From: Labrenzia sp. DG1229
GTDB lineage: Bacteria; Pseudomonadota; Alphaproteobacteria; Rhizobiales; Stappiaceae
Assembly (NCBI RefSeq): GCF_000521215.1
Contig: NZ_KI928927.1
Location: forward strand, 278,448-327,545
Direction: 5' to 3'
Length of the DNA stretch: 49,098 bases
Position 1 is the stretch's first letter, and each line of letters starts with the position of its first letter. Shown one piece after another: positions 16,877 to 25,595 of this stretch. A program made the position numbers and the translations under genes. The notes under the pieces were generated by a model that did not search any database, was not told the origin of the DNA, and was given only the letters and a program-made list of their open reading frames with translations.

Positions 16877-17806
16877 ATGTCGGATGATGCAAAAAACGCT
16901 GAGCCTAGAGATATGGTCTATTGTCTCCCACCCCTGTCATGGCTTCGCGCGTTTGAGGCTTCGGCACGCCTTGGCAACTTCACCCGGGCGGCAGAAGAAC
17001 TGTTGATTACACCGGCAGCGGTCAGTTACCAGGTGCGTCAGCTGGAGCAGAAGCTTGGCTATCCGCTTTTTGAAAGGGTTCACCGTGAACTGGTTCTCAC
17101 CAGACTGGGCCAAACCTATCTGCCCAGTGTCGAAAAGGCGTTCTCGGACCTTTCCATCGCTACTGTCTCGGTTTTCGGCGAACGGGATCGCAAGCCTGTC
17201 CGCTTCCGCTGTCTGAACAGTTTCAGCCAGCTCTGGATGATACCGCGTTTGAAGTCCTTCCAGCAGGCGTTTCCGGAAATTGAACTGCAGATGATGTCGG
17301 CGTCTTGGGCCGAGACGCTGAACCCGGATCTCTTCGACATTGATATCCGCTTTGGTGACGGCAGCTGGCGTGACGGAGCTGTTGAGTTCCTGTTGAACGA
17401 TCCGATCGTCCCAGTGTGTCATCCGGAATTCTCGTTTGACGTCAGCGGGAGAGATCTTGACGCGCTGGCGCATGCCTCGCGGCTCGATATCATGGGCGTG
17501 ATAGACACCTGGGAGAGTTTTTTCAGGGCTTTCGGGCACCCTGCGCCACGGCGGACCGGGCTTCAGATGGACCAGACGCTGTCTGCATTGGAACTGGCCG
17601 CTCGCGGCCATGGTCATGCTCTCGTGCTTGAAACGCTCGCGCAGCCCTACCTGGAAACCGGGCGGCTGGTTCTTTCCTGTGACAGGAAAATCAAGAGCCG
17701 CCACAGCTACTATCTGGTCACCTCCGGTCCGCGGCAGGGTCTGGGGTCAGACGCTCAGATTTTTTGCAGCTGGTTGATCGGTGAGCTGGGAGCCAAGGAT
17801 CTGTGA
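16877..17806 (+). CDS. LysR family regulator, GcvA-like
   Basis: The 309-residue protein has the GcvA-type N-terminus (LPPLSWLRAFEASARLGNFTRAAEEL, then TPAAVSYQVRQLEQKLGYPLFER). A periplasmic-binding-protein-like effector domain follows (VRFRCLNSFSQLWMIPRL and DIRFGDGSW). It is divergent from the GMC/ALDH/dehydratase cluster and is its most likely activator. The ATG at 16877 gives 309 residues. An ATG at 16913 would place the helix-turn-helix nearer the N-terminus and is a reasonable alternative. Its stop is seven bases from the convergent cis/trans isomerase stop. Confidence 0.85.
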   Translation: MSDDAKNAEPRDMVYCLPPLSWLRAFEASARLGNFTRAAEELLITPAAVSYQVRQLEQKLGYPLFERVHRELVLTRLGQTYLPSVEKAFSDLSIATVSVFGERDRKPVRFRCLNSFSQLWMIPRLKSFQQAFPEIELQMMSASWAETLNPDLFDIDIRFGDGSWRDGAVEFLLNDPIVPVCHPEFSFDVSGRDLDALAHASRLDIMGVIDTWESFFRAFGHPAPRRTGLQMDQTLSALELAARGHGHALVLETLAQPYLETGRLVLSCDRKIKSRHSYYLVTSGPRQGLGSDAQIFCSWLIGELGAKDL

Positions 17807-17813
17807 CCGTTCA

Positions 17814-20201
17814 TCAATCGACCGAAAAGGTGAATTGAAACAGCCTTTCGATGGGATCCAGGGGTTTGGGGTCGCGGTATCGGTTGATGTCAAGAAGTCC
17901 GGCCTGGACAGCGCTCTGCTCGTTGAGGCGGGACTGGACAAGATCGTAGGTTTCCCAGAACCGGGGGTCGGTTCTGCGAACACCATAGGTCCCTACCACC
18001 TTCAGAAAGTCCTGTTGACTACGGATGGAACTTACATCCTCAACAAATGCGGGGACGTCTTTCGCATTCATTCTGAAGGCGAAATTCGGGTAGCTGCTGA
18101 ACTGGCCTGGCACGATTGTAAGTTCGTCTTCTTCCGGTTCCCGCCGCAGGTCTTCGTTGAAGATAAATGCAACGTTGCTGTGGGCCATATCGTGCGCAAT
18201 CGTGAAAATGTCCTCCGTCTGCCCGTCCTCGACAACAAGTATTGAAATGTCGGGCAGGAATTTCACGAAAGGAGCAGGATGGCCGCTCAGCGGACGCAGC
18301 TGACCGGCGACAGTGGTCTGCTGCGCGCAATTATTGCCGTCGCAACGGTTGATAGGGTCGCTGGAAGGCCAGAGATCGGGTTCAGTCTTGAGCAGTTCAG
18401 ACAGGAATTCGGACTTGGGATGGTCCGTTTTGAAGTCAATACCTGTTGGAGTCTCGGTATCGAGGGGACTTTCCTTCCATTGATCGATCAGCGTGGCGAG
18501 TGGTCCTTCGTACCAGCTGTCATGGAGTGGTTCCCGGACGTCGGGCGGCATGAAATACAGGAACATCCTTTCACCCTCGCGGCGAAGGTTGTCCATGTAC
18601 ATCCGGGTCGTCAGCTGGTGCTCGACATTGCCGAAAACATCAAAACCTGCGACGAGGTCGTAGTAGACCCTTTCAAACAGGGGAAAGTCGATTACCCAGG
18701 CTGTTTTCGGATAGGCGCCCTGATAACCGGTAACGACCGAGGCAGAGGAAAAATTCCGGTAAATCGTCAATCGTGCATCGATGTTGGTTCCATCGCCATC
18801 CCAGATATCAGAATATCCGAGGCCGCCGTCTGTCCTGGCTTTCTCGGTATAGCGCTGTTGCCGGAAGGCCTGATACTTGACGGGGCCAACCAGGAGAAAA
18901 CTCTTGAGGCGTTCGGTTATCTTGTCATCCGAAACGGCGACCGGAAGTTCGAGGATCGGAATCGCGTCTTGAAGATAGGTCGGATCGGTGACCGAAAGAT
19001 CCGAGGAGGGGTCCAGGAACGCTACCCAGAATCGATCCTGGATCACGTTGACCGCAACCTGACCGTAGCAGACGGGACCTCGAATGAAGGTGCGCACGAA
19101 AAACAGCGCATCGTCCAACAGGAACTGATACCGGCTGTGCGACGGTATTGCGTGAAAGGTGGACAGGGGGTTTCCGCCAGCCTCCTTGGAGTAGGACGGA
19201 AGCTCGTCGATCGTCCAGTCGTTCGAAAGGAACAGGTCCTCAAAGCGGTCCAGCCGGTTCGGTCCGATCTCGTAGACAATATGTTCCTTGTGGAGAATTG
19301 TGCCATCCAGCGGAACCAGCCGGTAGAAGAAGGGACCGCCGGGATCATCGAACGGACGGCGGGAGGGGATCTCGTCCGGTTCGGAGCCTGGTGCCGATCT
19401 GGATCGGATGAGGCGGAAGAAACGCCTCGGATTGTCACCTTCAATGTAGAGATGCGCCAGAAAGAGGTGCTCGAAAATGTAGCGGGCAACGAGTTTCGAT
19501 TTGAGCGATTCCCGGTTGAAGAAGGATTCAATCTTGCGGACTTCGCCGGCGATGTTCCGGGGAATGGCCATTGCGCTTGTATCCGCGGGAGCACCATCGG
19601 ACGCCCAGGCGAGCAGACGACGATAATCCTCGTCGGGAAGCGGAGCGGTTCCGAACGGCATGCCGGCGAAAGGGTGATCGGACAAAAAGCCGCTGATTTC
19701 GGACGGTGTGGGGCAGCTGTTCTTTCTCAGCGGGCTGATGTCGAGGCTGTCGGGCAGGGCCGCGCCCAGCTTGAATTCCTGGCTGCGTCCGGCTTTCAGG
19801 AGCTGCTCGAGCATGGACCGGCGTCCGCTGTCGCCCGTAACCGGAAAAAATCCTTTTTCGCGCCATTGGGCAACGGTCTTGGCGTCAATGCCGAGCCGCG
19901 TCATCGGCGCATCTTCAAGCCGCGAGGAATCGTACACCCTCGCCTTAGTGGCTCCGCGTTGCCAACCGTCCGCCGATGACAGTTTCAACTGGCAGGGCGC
20001 GTCATAGCAGCCATGGCAGACAACACAGCGTTTGTTGAGCACATCCTGGATGGACGAATGGGATGAAACTTCCTTCGTGTCACTTGCTGAAGCAGAATCG
20101 ATGACAGCAAAGATCAGAGGCAGCGGCAGAAGACAGAGCATGCCATGGATCTTTCCAAGACTGGCAACCTGCCGAAATAGTGAAAGAACACTCTGCCACA
20201 T
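17814..20201 (-). CDS. cti: Fatty acid cis/trans isomerase (CTI) with c-type heme motif
   Basis: The 795-residue protein has an N-terminal signal or anchor segment (GMLCLLPLPLIFAVIDSASAS). A c-type heme site CVVCH follows at about residues 59-63, within RCVVCHGCYDAPCQLKLSS, a hallmark of CTI. Family features continue to the C-terminus (DLWPSSDPINRC, VEDGQTEDIFTIAHDMAHSNVAF, GTYGVRRTDPRFWE). CTI works in the periplasm and converts cis to trans unsaturated acyl chains in membrane phospholipids, rapidly stiffening the membrane under solvent, heat or salt stress. The ATG at 20199-20201 is preferred to the upstream frame extension to 20348, since it begins the signal sequence. A small membrane-protein gene ends eight bases upstream. 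Confidence 0.9.
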   Translation of the reverse strand: MWQSVLSLFRQVASLGKIHGMLCLLPLPLIFAVIDSASASDTKEVSSHSSIQDVLNKRCVVCHGCYDAPCQLKLSSADGWQRGATKARVYDSSRLEDAPMTRLGIDAKTVAQWREKGFFPVTGDSGRRSMLEQLLKAGRSQEFKLGAALPDSLDISPLRKNSCPTPSEISGFLSDHPFAGMPFGTAPLPDEDYRRLLAWASDGAPADTSAMAIPRNIAGEVRKIESFFNRESLKSKLVARYIFEHLFLAHLYIEGDNPRRFFRLIRSRSAPGSEPDEIPSRRPFDDPGGPFFYRLVPLDGTILHKEHIVYEIGPNRLDRFEDLFLSNDWTIDELPSYSKEAGGNPLSTFHAIPSHSRYQFLLDDALFFVRTFIRGPVCYGQVAVNVIQDRFWVAFLDPSSDLSVTDPTYLQDAIPILELPVAVSDDKITERLKSFLLVGPVKYQAFRQQRYTEKARTDGGLGYSDIWDGDGTNIDARLTIYRNFSSASVVTGYQGAYPKTAWVIDFPLFERVYYDLVAGFDVFGNVEHQLTTRMYMDNLRREGERMFLYFMPPDVREPLHDSWYEGPLATLIDQWKESPLDTETPTGIDFKTDHPKSEFLSELLKTEPDLWPSSDPINRCDGNNCAQQTTVAGQLRPLSGHPAPFVKFLPDISILVVEDGQTEDIFTIAHDMAHSNVAFIFNEDLRREPEEDELTIVPGQFSSYPNFAFRMNAKDVPAFVEDVSSIRSQQDFLKVVGTYGVRRTDPRFWETYDLVQSRLNEQSAVQAGLLDINRYRDPKPLDPIERLFQFTFSVD

Positions 20202-20208
20202 GCCGCAT

Positions 20209-20463
20209 CTATCCCCCGTCTTCGTCCATTCTCGGTCGGGTCTGCCGGGTTGGGTCTTCAGGTCCCTTGTAGGCGTAAAGATAGGACCAGGCCGCGTAAA
20301 GTGCGACAGCTCCGACGAAAATCGCCCATCCTGAATTTCCGAGAACATATTCCATCACTGCCCAGCCACCACAAAATACGACAAGCACAATGCGTCGCCA
20401 CAACGGATCTAGCCAAGGGTGTTCTGCAGGTCCTAACACGGTTTTGCCTTCCTTCCGGGTCAT
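20209..20463 (-). CDS. Small two-helix membrane protein (DUF3329-like)
   Basis: The 84-residue protein has a conserved-looking cytoplasmic start (LGPAEHPWLDPLWRRI), two hydrophobic helices (IVLVVFCGGWAVMEYVL and WAIFVGAVALYAAWSYLYAY) and a polar tail. The pattern resembles DUF3329-type small proteins of alphaproteobacteria, which have no assigned function. It lies directly upstream of the fatty acid isomerase on the same strand with an eight-base gap, so the two are probably co-transcribed. The association with membrane-lipid modification may or may not be functional. Confidence 0.7.
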   Translation of the reverse strand: MTRKEGKTVLGPAEHPWLDPLWRRIVLVVFCGGWAVMEYVLGNSGWAIFVGAVALYAAWSYLYAYKGPEDPTRQTRPRMDEDGG

Positions 20464-20536
20464 GCGGGCTCGATCATTTCATCGGACGTGCCGGAACTGT
20501 CAAGACCGTAAATTTAACGCAAGGTGAATGGCAAGG

Positions 20537-20560
20537 GCTTGCAAAATCAAGCAAAACTTG
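20537..20560. promoter_or_regulatory. Nested inverted repeats upstream of the FAD oxidase pair
   Basis: GCTTG-N6-CAAGC (20537-20552) is interleaved with CAAG-N5-CTTG-type symmetry (20548-20560), about 110 bases before the first FAD oxidase gene. It may be an operator or a transcript hairpin. The 204-base gap between the divergent small membrane gene and the oxidase gene holds nothing else that I can support. Confidence 0.3.
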
Positions 20561-20667
20561 CTCACCGAAGGTTGATTTCATCTTGAAACCGCCGCGTGAA
20601 CGAGAGATGGTGAACGCAATTCTGACCAGAACATGCAATCCTTTCGAAAAGGAGCTGGCGATCCGCG

Positions 20668-21993
20668 ATGCTGACAACGCTTGATCTCCTGACGGCGAAC
20701 GACACGCAGGGATGCCACGCGCCTTCCTACTACGCTGCGACAGCAAACGCGATGACGGCTCATCCGCGGCTTGAGGAGACGCAGAACTGCCAGGTCTGCA
20801 TCGTCGGAGGAGGCTATACTGGCCTGTCCGCCGCCCTTCATTTGGCCGAGAAAGGGCTGGATGTCGTTCTTCTGGAAGCAAACAGGATTGGTTGGGGGGC
20901 TTCAGGGCGCAACGGCGGGCAGGTTGGATCGGGTCAGCGTGTGGAGCAGACCGAGCTGGAGCAACGTCACGGACAGGCGCATGCAAAACTCCTTTGGGGT
21001 CTGGCGGAAGAGTCAAAGGCACTCGTCCGGGGGCTGATTTCGCGTCATGGCATCGCCTGTGATTACTCCCCGGGCATTCTTCATGCCGATCATCGAAAGT
21101 CATATGTCGAGGGGAGCCGTGATTATGTCGAACATCTGCGGCTCGTTTACGGTTACGAGGACATCCGGTTCGTCGATGGTGACGAGATTGGGGAACATGT
21201 CGGCAGCCCGCGTTATTTCGGCGGATCGCTCGACCTGGGCGCCGGGCATCTTCACCCACTGAACTTTGCGCTGGGGATCGGCGATGCCGCCCAGGCCGCC
21301 GGTGCGAAAATCTTCGAAGAAACGAGGGTCACCGGGATTGATGGCAAGGGCAGCGGGCGGATTACGATCAGGACAGCAAAGGGCGACGTCAAGGCCGACC
21401 ACCTTATCCTGGCGTGCAACGGCTATCTCGGTCGCCTCGATCGCCAGACGGCTGCTCACGTCATGCCGATCAACAACTACATCGTGGCGACGGAACCTTT
21501 TTCCGAAGATGAAGCAAAGCAGCTTATTGGAAACAATGCCGCCGTTGCCGACAGCAAGTTTGTCATCAACTATTTCCGTCTTTCCGCGGACCGCCGCCTC
21601 TTGTTCGGTGGCGGCGAGAATTACGGCTACAGATTTCCGGACGATATCAAGTCCTTTGTCCGTGCTCCCATGCTGGAGATATTCCCGCAACTGAAAGATG
21701 TCGGCATTGACTATGGCTGGGGAGGCACGTTGGCCATAACGCCGAAACGCATGCCCTATTTTGCAAGGCTGGCCCCCAACATGCTGACTGCAACGGGCTA
21801 TTCAGGGCACGGTGTCGCCATGGCGACCCTCGGCGGACAGATTCTGGCCGAGGCAATATCAGGGACTGCCGGTCGGTTCGATGTTTTCGACAAGCTGGAA
21901 ATCCCTGCGTTTCCGGGCGGTGATCGTCTGCGATTTCCGCTTCTGGTTCTGGCAATGACATGGTTTTCGCTTCGCGACAGGCTCGGGTTTTGA
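20668..21993 (+). CDS. FAD-dependent oxidoreductase, gamma-glutamylputrescine oxidase-like (DAO family)
   Basis: The 441-residue protein has the FAD motif CIVGGGYTGLSAALHLAEKG and the marker GWGASGRNGGQ found in PuuB-type amine oxidases. It also has the C-terminal FAD contact region ATGYSGHGVAMATLGGQILAE. Such enzymes oxidise an amine or N-substituted amino acid with release of aldehyde or 2-oxoacid. GGAG at 20651-20654 lies 13 bases before the ATG, a long but usable spacing. It is followed after one base by a second enzyme of the same family. Substrate is not determined by sequence. Confidence 0.82.
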   Translation: MLTTLDLLTANDTQGCHAPSYYAATANAMTAHPRLEETQNCQVCIVGGGYTGLSAALHLAEKGLDVVLLEANRIGWGASGRNGGQVGSGQRVEQTELEQRHGQAHAKLLWGLAEESKALVRGLISRHGIACDYSPGILHADHRKSYVEGSRDYVEHLRLVYGYEDIRFVDGDEIGEHVGSPRYFGGSLDLGAGHLHPLNFALGIGDAAQAAGAKIFEETRVTGIDGKGSGRITIRTAKGDVKADHLILACNGYLGRLDRQTAAHVMPINNYIVATEPFSEDEAKQLIGNNAAVADSKFVINYFRLSADRRLLFGGGENYGYRFPDDIKSFVRAPMLEIFPQLKDVGIDYGWGGTLAITPKRMPYFARLAPNMLTATGYSGHGVAMATLGGQILAEAISGTAGRFDVFDKLEIPAFPGGDRLRFPLLVLAMTWFSLRDRLGF

Positions 21994-21994
21994 C

Positions 21995-23317
21995 ATGTTG
22001 CAGCAGAGCAGGACCCCACGCGAAACGATAGGCAGCTATTGGGAGGCAAGCGTCGACCAAATGCGTCAGGACCGGCAGCTTATCGGCAATGCGCATTTTG
22101 ATGTCGCGATCATCGGGGCCGGTTACGCCGGTCTCAGCGCGGCGTTGAAGCTTGCAAGGAGCGGGCTTTCGATTGGAGTTCTGGAAGCCGAACATGTCGG
22201 TTTTGGTGCGTCCGGACGAAACGGAGGCTTCTGTTGCCTGGGTGGAACGAAACTCGATGCACGTCAGCTGATCAGGAGGTTCGGGCTTGATGAGGCGCGG
22301 AAATTCGCCGCCTATCAGGTCGCGGGGATCAACCTTGTCGCACAACGGCTTGAAAGATGGGGTGTCGATGCGGACTGCCACTCGAAGGGAGAAATCTATC
22401 TGGCGCATCGTCCGAAGGATCTCGCCAGCCTGAAGGAAGAGGCGGTATTCCTCAAGGACAACTTCGGCATCAGGACCCGCGTTCTTGGAAAGAGTGAACT
22501 GGATTCGGAGGGGTATGGCGGTCCGGAATTTCATGGCGGCCTGCATATGCCATATGGCTTTGCCCTCAATCCGCTGAAGTATCTACTCGCACTTGGTGAT
22601 CAAGTGCGACAGGCTGGTGGTCGGATCTTTGGCAAGTCACCGGTCACCGGTGTGAAACAGGATGGTGAGTGCTGGCGTCTGGAAACGGAGCACGGATACG
22701 TCAGGGCCAGAAAGATCGTGCTGGCAGGCAACGGTTATGCCCGTGAAACCGTTCCGAAATGGTTGCATGGCCGAACGTTGCCGGTCATGTCATCCATTCA
22801 GGTAACGCGCCCGCTGAGCAAAGGAGAGTTGTCCGATCAGGGATGGACCGCGGATACGATGGCTGCAGATACAAGAAGACTGCTGCATTATTTCCGCCTG
22901 CTGCCCGACAGACGGTTCCTGTTTGGAACCCGCGGAGGGATCTTCGAAAAGGCTCCTGCGCTGACAGCCATGCAAAGGCGTGCCCGCAACGACTTTGAGA
23001 CCATGTTTCCGGCATGGGCGCATGTGGAGACGGAATTCGCCTGGCACGGCAATGTTTGTCTCGCGCGCAATCTGACACCATTCGTCGGGGAAGTCCCGCG
23101 CATGGACGGCATCTACGCGACCATGGGCTGGCATGGCAGCGGAATAGCGATGGCATCCCTATCCGGTGAGAAGATCGCCGGGCTGATTACCGGCGCTCTG
23201 AAACGGAACGATCTGCCGTCGCCTCTGCAAATTCCGTTTCGAAAGTTTCCCTTGCCGGCCTTCCGCAAACTGTATCTGCAAGGCGCCTACTGGGTTTACG
23301 GGTGGCTTGACAGGTAA
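21995..23317 (+). CDS. Second FAD-dependent oxidoreductase of the DAO family
   Basis: The 440-residue protein has the FAD motif AIIGAGYAGLSAALKLARSG, the same GFGASGRNGGF marker and the C-terminal region TMGWHGSGIAMASLSGEKIAG. It is a paralogue of the preceding gene, in the same operon with a one-base gap. The two may act on related amines or amino acids, or one may be a specialised copy. It ends 34 bases before a convergent secreted-protein gene. Confidence 0.82.
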   Translation: MLQQSRTPRETIGSYWEASVDQMRQDRQLIGNAHFDVAIIGAGYAGLSAALKLARSGLSIGVLEAEHVGFGASGRNGGFCCLGGTKLDARQLIRRFGLDEARKFAAYQVAGINLVAQRLERWGVDADCHSKGEIYLAHRPKDLASLKEEAVFLKDNFGIRTRVLGKSELDSEGYGGPEFHGGLHMPYGFALNPLKYLLALGDQVRQAGGRIFGKSPVTGVKQDGECWRLETEHGYVRARKIVLAGNGYARETVPKWLHGRTLPVMSSIQVTRPLSKGELSDQGWTADTMAADTRRLLHYFRLLPDRRFLFGTRGGIFEKAPALTAMQRRARNDFETMFPAWAHVETEFAWHGNVCLARNLTPFVGEVPRMDGIYATMGWHGSGIAMASLSGEKIAGLITGALKRNDLPSPLQIPFRKFPLPAFRKLYLQGAYWVYGWLDR

Positions 23318-23351
23318 TGCGATCGGCCGGTCAACCAGCCCGTCCGGAAAT

Positions 23352-23747
23352 CTATTTGACTTTGATGATGTATTTGTTGGACACGTTTCTGATTTTGGCA
23401 GTCCCGTAGGTGTGCATGTTCATTGTAAATCTTACATTGAAGACATCTTCGCCGCGGAAGCCCCGGTTCGGTTTGTAGACCACGACCGTGCCCTTGACCG
23501 TTTTTCCCGCACAACGACCGGCATTTTCGCCAAGCTTTCCGCTGACCTGCTTGAACGAAACCGAGCCGTTCTTCGGAGCTCTGGTGACTTTCATTTTCGG
23601 AATGATGCCAGCACCGCAATATGGTCCGTAAACGGCGTGAGAGCCGACGGCAGATGCTCTGTTCGCAGGTACCGTTTCCCGGATCGTGTCAGCGAGGCTA
23701 AAGGTGGGAAACAGGGCTAAAAATATGAAGCCGAGTAGAATGCGCAT
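23352..23747 (-). CDS. Secreted protein of unknown function
   Basis: The 131-residue product begins with a signal peptide (MRILLGFIFLALFPTFSLA). The mature part has a beta-rich pattern with KNGSVSF, a conserved-looking pair of cysteines (PYCGAG and GRCAGK) and VVYKPNRGFRGEDVFNVRF. The last resembles a cadherin-like or Ig-like repeat module found in many secreted proteobacterial proteins. It is likely periplasmic or exported. I do not recognise a defined family. Confidence 0.65.
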   Translation of the reverse strand: MRILLGFIFLALFPTFSLADTIRETVPANRASAVGSHAVYGPYCGAGIIPKMKVTRAPKNGSVSFKQVSGKLGENAGRCAGKTVKGTVVVYKPNRGFRGEDVFNVRFTMNMHTYGTAKIRNVSNKYIIKVK

Positions 23748-24025
23748 TGTCTGACCTTGTCATTATTATCGAGTGTAACTTGGCTAAAAGACACCCTTTT
23801 TAATTGCAATGACTGATATTGTTTGAAGCGCAAAAATAATCACGTGTTGCCAAGATGCAACTCTGGATAGGTTGCTCGGGTTGTTCTATCCGGAAGGCCA
23901 GCGGTTCCCGCATTGATTTGCCTGGTGCCCGGCGACTTGACAGGCATTCGACATGCGGCTTGGCAAAGATCAATGCCGCTTTTTACTGGTTGCACTCCAT
24001 TCACGGAAACAGGCGGGAGAATGCA

Positions 24026-24532
24026 ATGGCGGCCAAATCGAAGCAGGAACTCCTGTCACTTGCACTGAAGGAATTTGAAAAACTCTGCCGGTTGCTTGAT
24101 ATCCTGCCTGCCGGTCTTCGCCTTGAACTGGACGATGAAGGCGTTTCGCCCAAGGACATAGTCGCTCACCGGGCGCACTGGATCGACCTGTTCCTTGGCT
24201 GGTATCTGGATGGGCAAGAGGAAAAGACAGTTTACTTTCCCGCCGAGGGGTACAAATGGAACGAAACAAAACGGTACAACGCCGACCTTCGTGCTCGGCA
24301 GAAGGGGATGACCTGGACAGAAGCGGTTGCGCTGCTTGAACGTAATCACAACAAGCTGTTGCGATTGATTGAGTCCCTGTCTGACGATCAGCTCTACAGC
24401 GCACCGATGAAAGGCGCCAACAATGCCTGGCCGACGGGCCGTTGGGCGGAAGCAGCGGGACCGAGCCACTATCGTTCGGCAACAAAGTATTTGCGCCAGA
24501 GGAACAAGCGGTTCAATTCCAAGCCCCAATAA
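24026..24532 (+). CDS. ClbS/DfsB family four-helix-bundle protein
   Basis: The 168-residue product (MAAKSKQELLSLALKEFEKL) contains the typical DfsB features SPKDIVAHRAHWIDLFLGWY, EGYKWNETKRYN and NNAWPTGRWAEAAGPSHYRSA. The family includes ClbS, a colibactin self-resistance hydrolase, and many proteins of unknown role. The frame is open to 23855, but the ATG at 24026 follows GGCGGGAGA and begins the conserved domain. It ends 47 bases before a convergent acetyltransferase. Confidence 0.8.
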   Translation: MAAKSKQELLSLALKEFEKLCRLLDILPAGLRLELDDEGVSPKDIVAHRAHWIDLFLGWYLDGQEEKTVYFPAEGYKWNETKRYNADLRARQKGMTWTEAVALLERNHNKLLRLIESLSDDQLYSAPMKGANNAWPTGRWAEAAGPSHYRSATKYLRQRNKRFNSKPQ

Positions 24533-24579
24533 GGCCGGAACTTTGCCGGGTTGTCGTGCATGACAGTTCAGCCTGCGGC

Positions 24580-25266
24580 TCAGGAACTCCGGCGGACGAC
24601 CGCGACGTTTACTTCGCTCCAGATGTCAAAGCCGAGCTTGCGGTAAAGTGCAATCGCGCCATGATTGTCTGCATAGGCGTGAAGAAATGGTCTGTCGCCG
24701 CGGCTCCGTATGACTTTGGCAATGTGAAGCGTTAGGGCTGTTGCCAGTCCGCGCCCCTGAAAGTCCGGATGCGTGCAAAGACCGCTGATCTCCGTGTAAC
24801 CTTCAAGGTTCAGCCTCGTGCCGCCCATGGCAGCCAGCCGATTGTCCAGTTTTACGCCCCAGAACGTCCCGAGTTCCGGGGTGCGTCTGGTGAAAGGGCC
24901 TGGTTGGGTGAGGTCCGCCAGTGCGACCATTTCCGGAATGTCGTCACTCGACAGGGGCACGATCCTGGGAGCGGAGGCTTCAGGTTCCCGGGCGGTTTTT
25001 TCCATCATCAGGACGCCAAGTGCGGTCTTGTCCGCGACCAGCGTTTCGGGAAGCGTGATCTGTTCAGCCTGTAGCAGGAAGACCGGTTTGTCGCCGGGGC
25101 AAATCAGCTCTGCCAACGCTGCGAGCGCATCTGCCGAATTGTCTTTCGAGGCTGCAAACGGCGAAACTTCTGGATCGAACCTTCGAGCGAGCGTTCCCTG
25201 CTTTGAAAAGCGATCCTGGCGGGTCGTGAGAGCAGACCAGACAACACGGTTCAGCAAACTGGTCAT
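24580..25266 (-). CDS. GNAT family N-acetyltransferase
   Basis: The 228-residue protein has its acetyltransferase domain in the C-terminal half: GLCTHPDFQGRGLATALTL is the acetyl-CoA-binding motif A, and AYADNHGAIALYRKLGFDI is motif B. The N-terminal 100 residues are more variable and resemble FR47-like acetyltransferases. Substrate is unknown. It is the last gene of a minus-strand MarR-ABM-GNAT series, and its start overlaps the end of the ABM-like gene by four bases (ATGA). Confidence 0.82.
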   Translation of the reverse strand: MTSLLNRVVWSALTTRQDRFSKQGTLARRFDPEVSPFAASKDNSADALAALAELICPGDKPVFLLQAEQITLPETLVADKTALGVLMMEKTAREPEASAPRIVPLSSDDIPEMVALADLTQPGPFTRRTPELGTFWGVKLDNRLAAMGGTRLNLEGYTEISGLCTHPDFQGRGLATALTLHIAKVIRSRGDRPFLHAYADNHGAIALYRKLGFDIWSEVNVAVVRRSS

Positions 25267-25595
25267 GTCAAGGCACCTGCAGCGTTCCGGGATAAAAGGA
25301 ATTCATAGTGTTCGGCCGTCTGGTCCCAACGCTTCAGAACTTCCTGTGCAGCACCGGGAACATGGCTTCTTGCATAATTCGGCCCCTGAAAGGCAATGAC
25401 ATCGTCAATCGAGCGAAAACTCATGATGGTTTTGAATTCCACTTCATCTGTCAGATCGCGCCTCAGAACTTCAATGCCGAGATAGCCTGGGATGGTCTTG
25501 GCCTCGATGCCGGGAATGACCGTATCCGTCAGGATACCGAAGTACCGATCGGCGTTTTCATGCGTCGTCCAGCCATGCCAGATGCGTTTGATCAT
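25263..25595 (-). CDS. Antibiotic-biosynthesis-monooxygenase-like (dimeric alpha-beta barrel) protein
   Basis: The 110-residue protein starts MIKRIWHGWTTHENADRYF and continues with PGYLGIEVLRRDLTDEVEFKTIM and ARSHVPGAAQEVLKRWD, matching small ABM-like barrels. It may be a monooxygenase-like or a sensing protein. The ATG at 25593-25595 overlaps the MarR stop by four bases, so it is co-translated with MarR. The frame extends to 25655, but that extension overlaps MarR heavily and is unlikely. Confidence 0.7.
   Translation of the reverse strand: MIKRIWHGWTTHENADRYFGILTDTVIPGIEAKTIPGYLGIEVLRRDLTDEVEFKTIMSFRSIDDVIAFQGPNYARSHVPGAAQEVLKRWDQTAEHYEFLLSRNAAGALT

Noticed and set aside
18279..19979. Plus-strand 566-codon frame within the cis/trans isomerase gene
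   Set aside because: The minus strand encodes a full CTI with heme and family motifs; the plus frame is a shadow despite its length.
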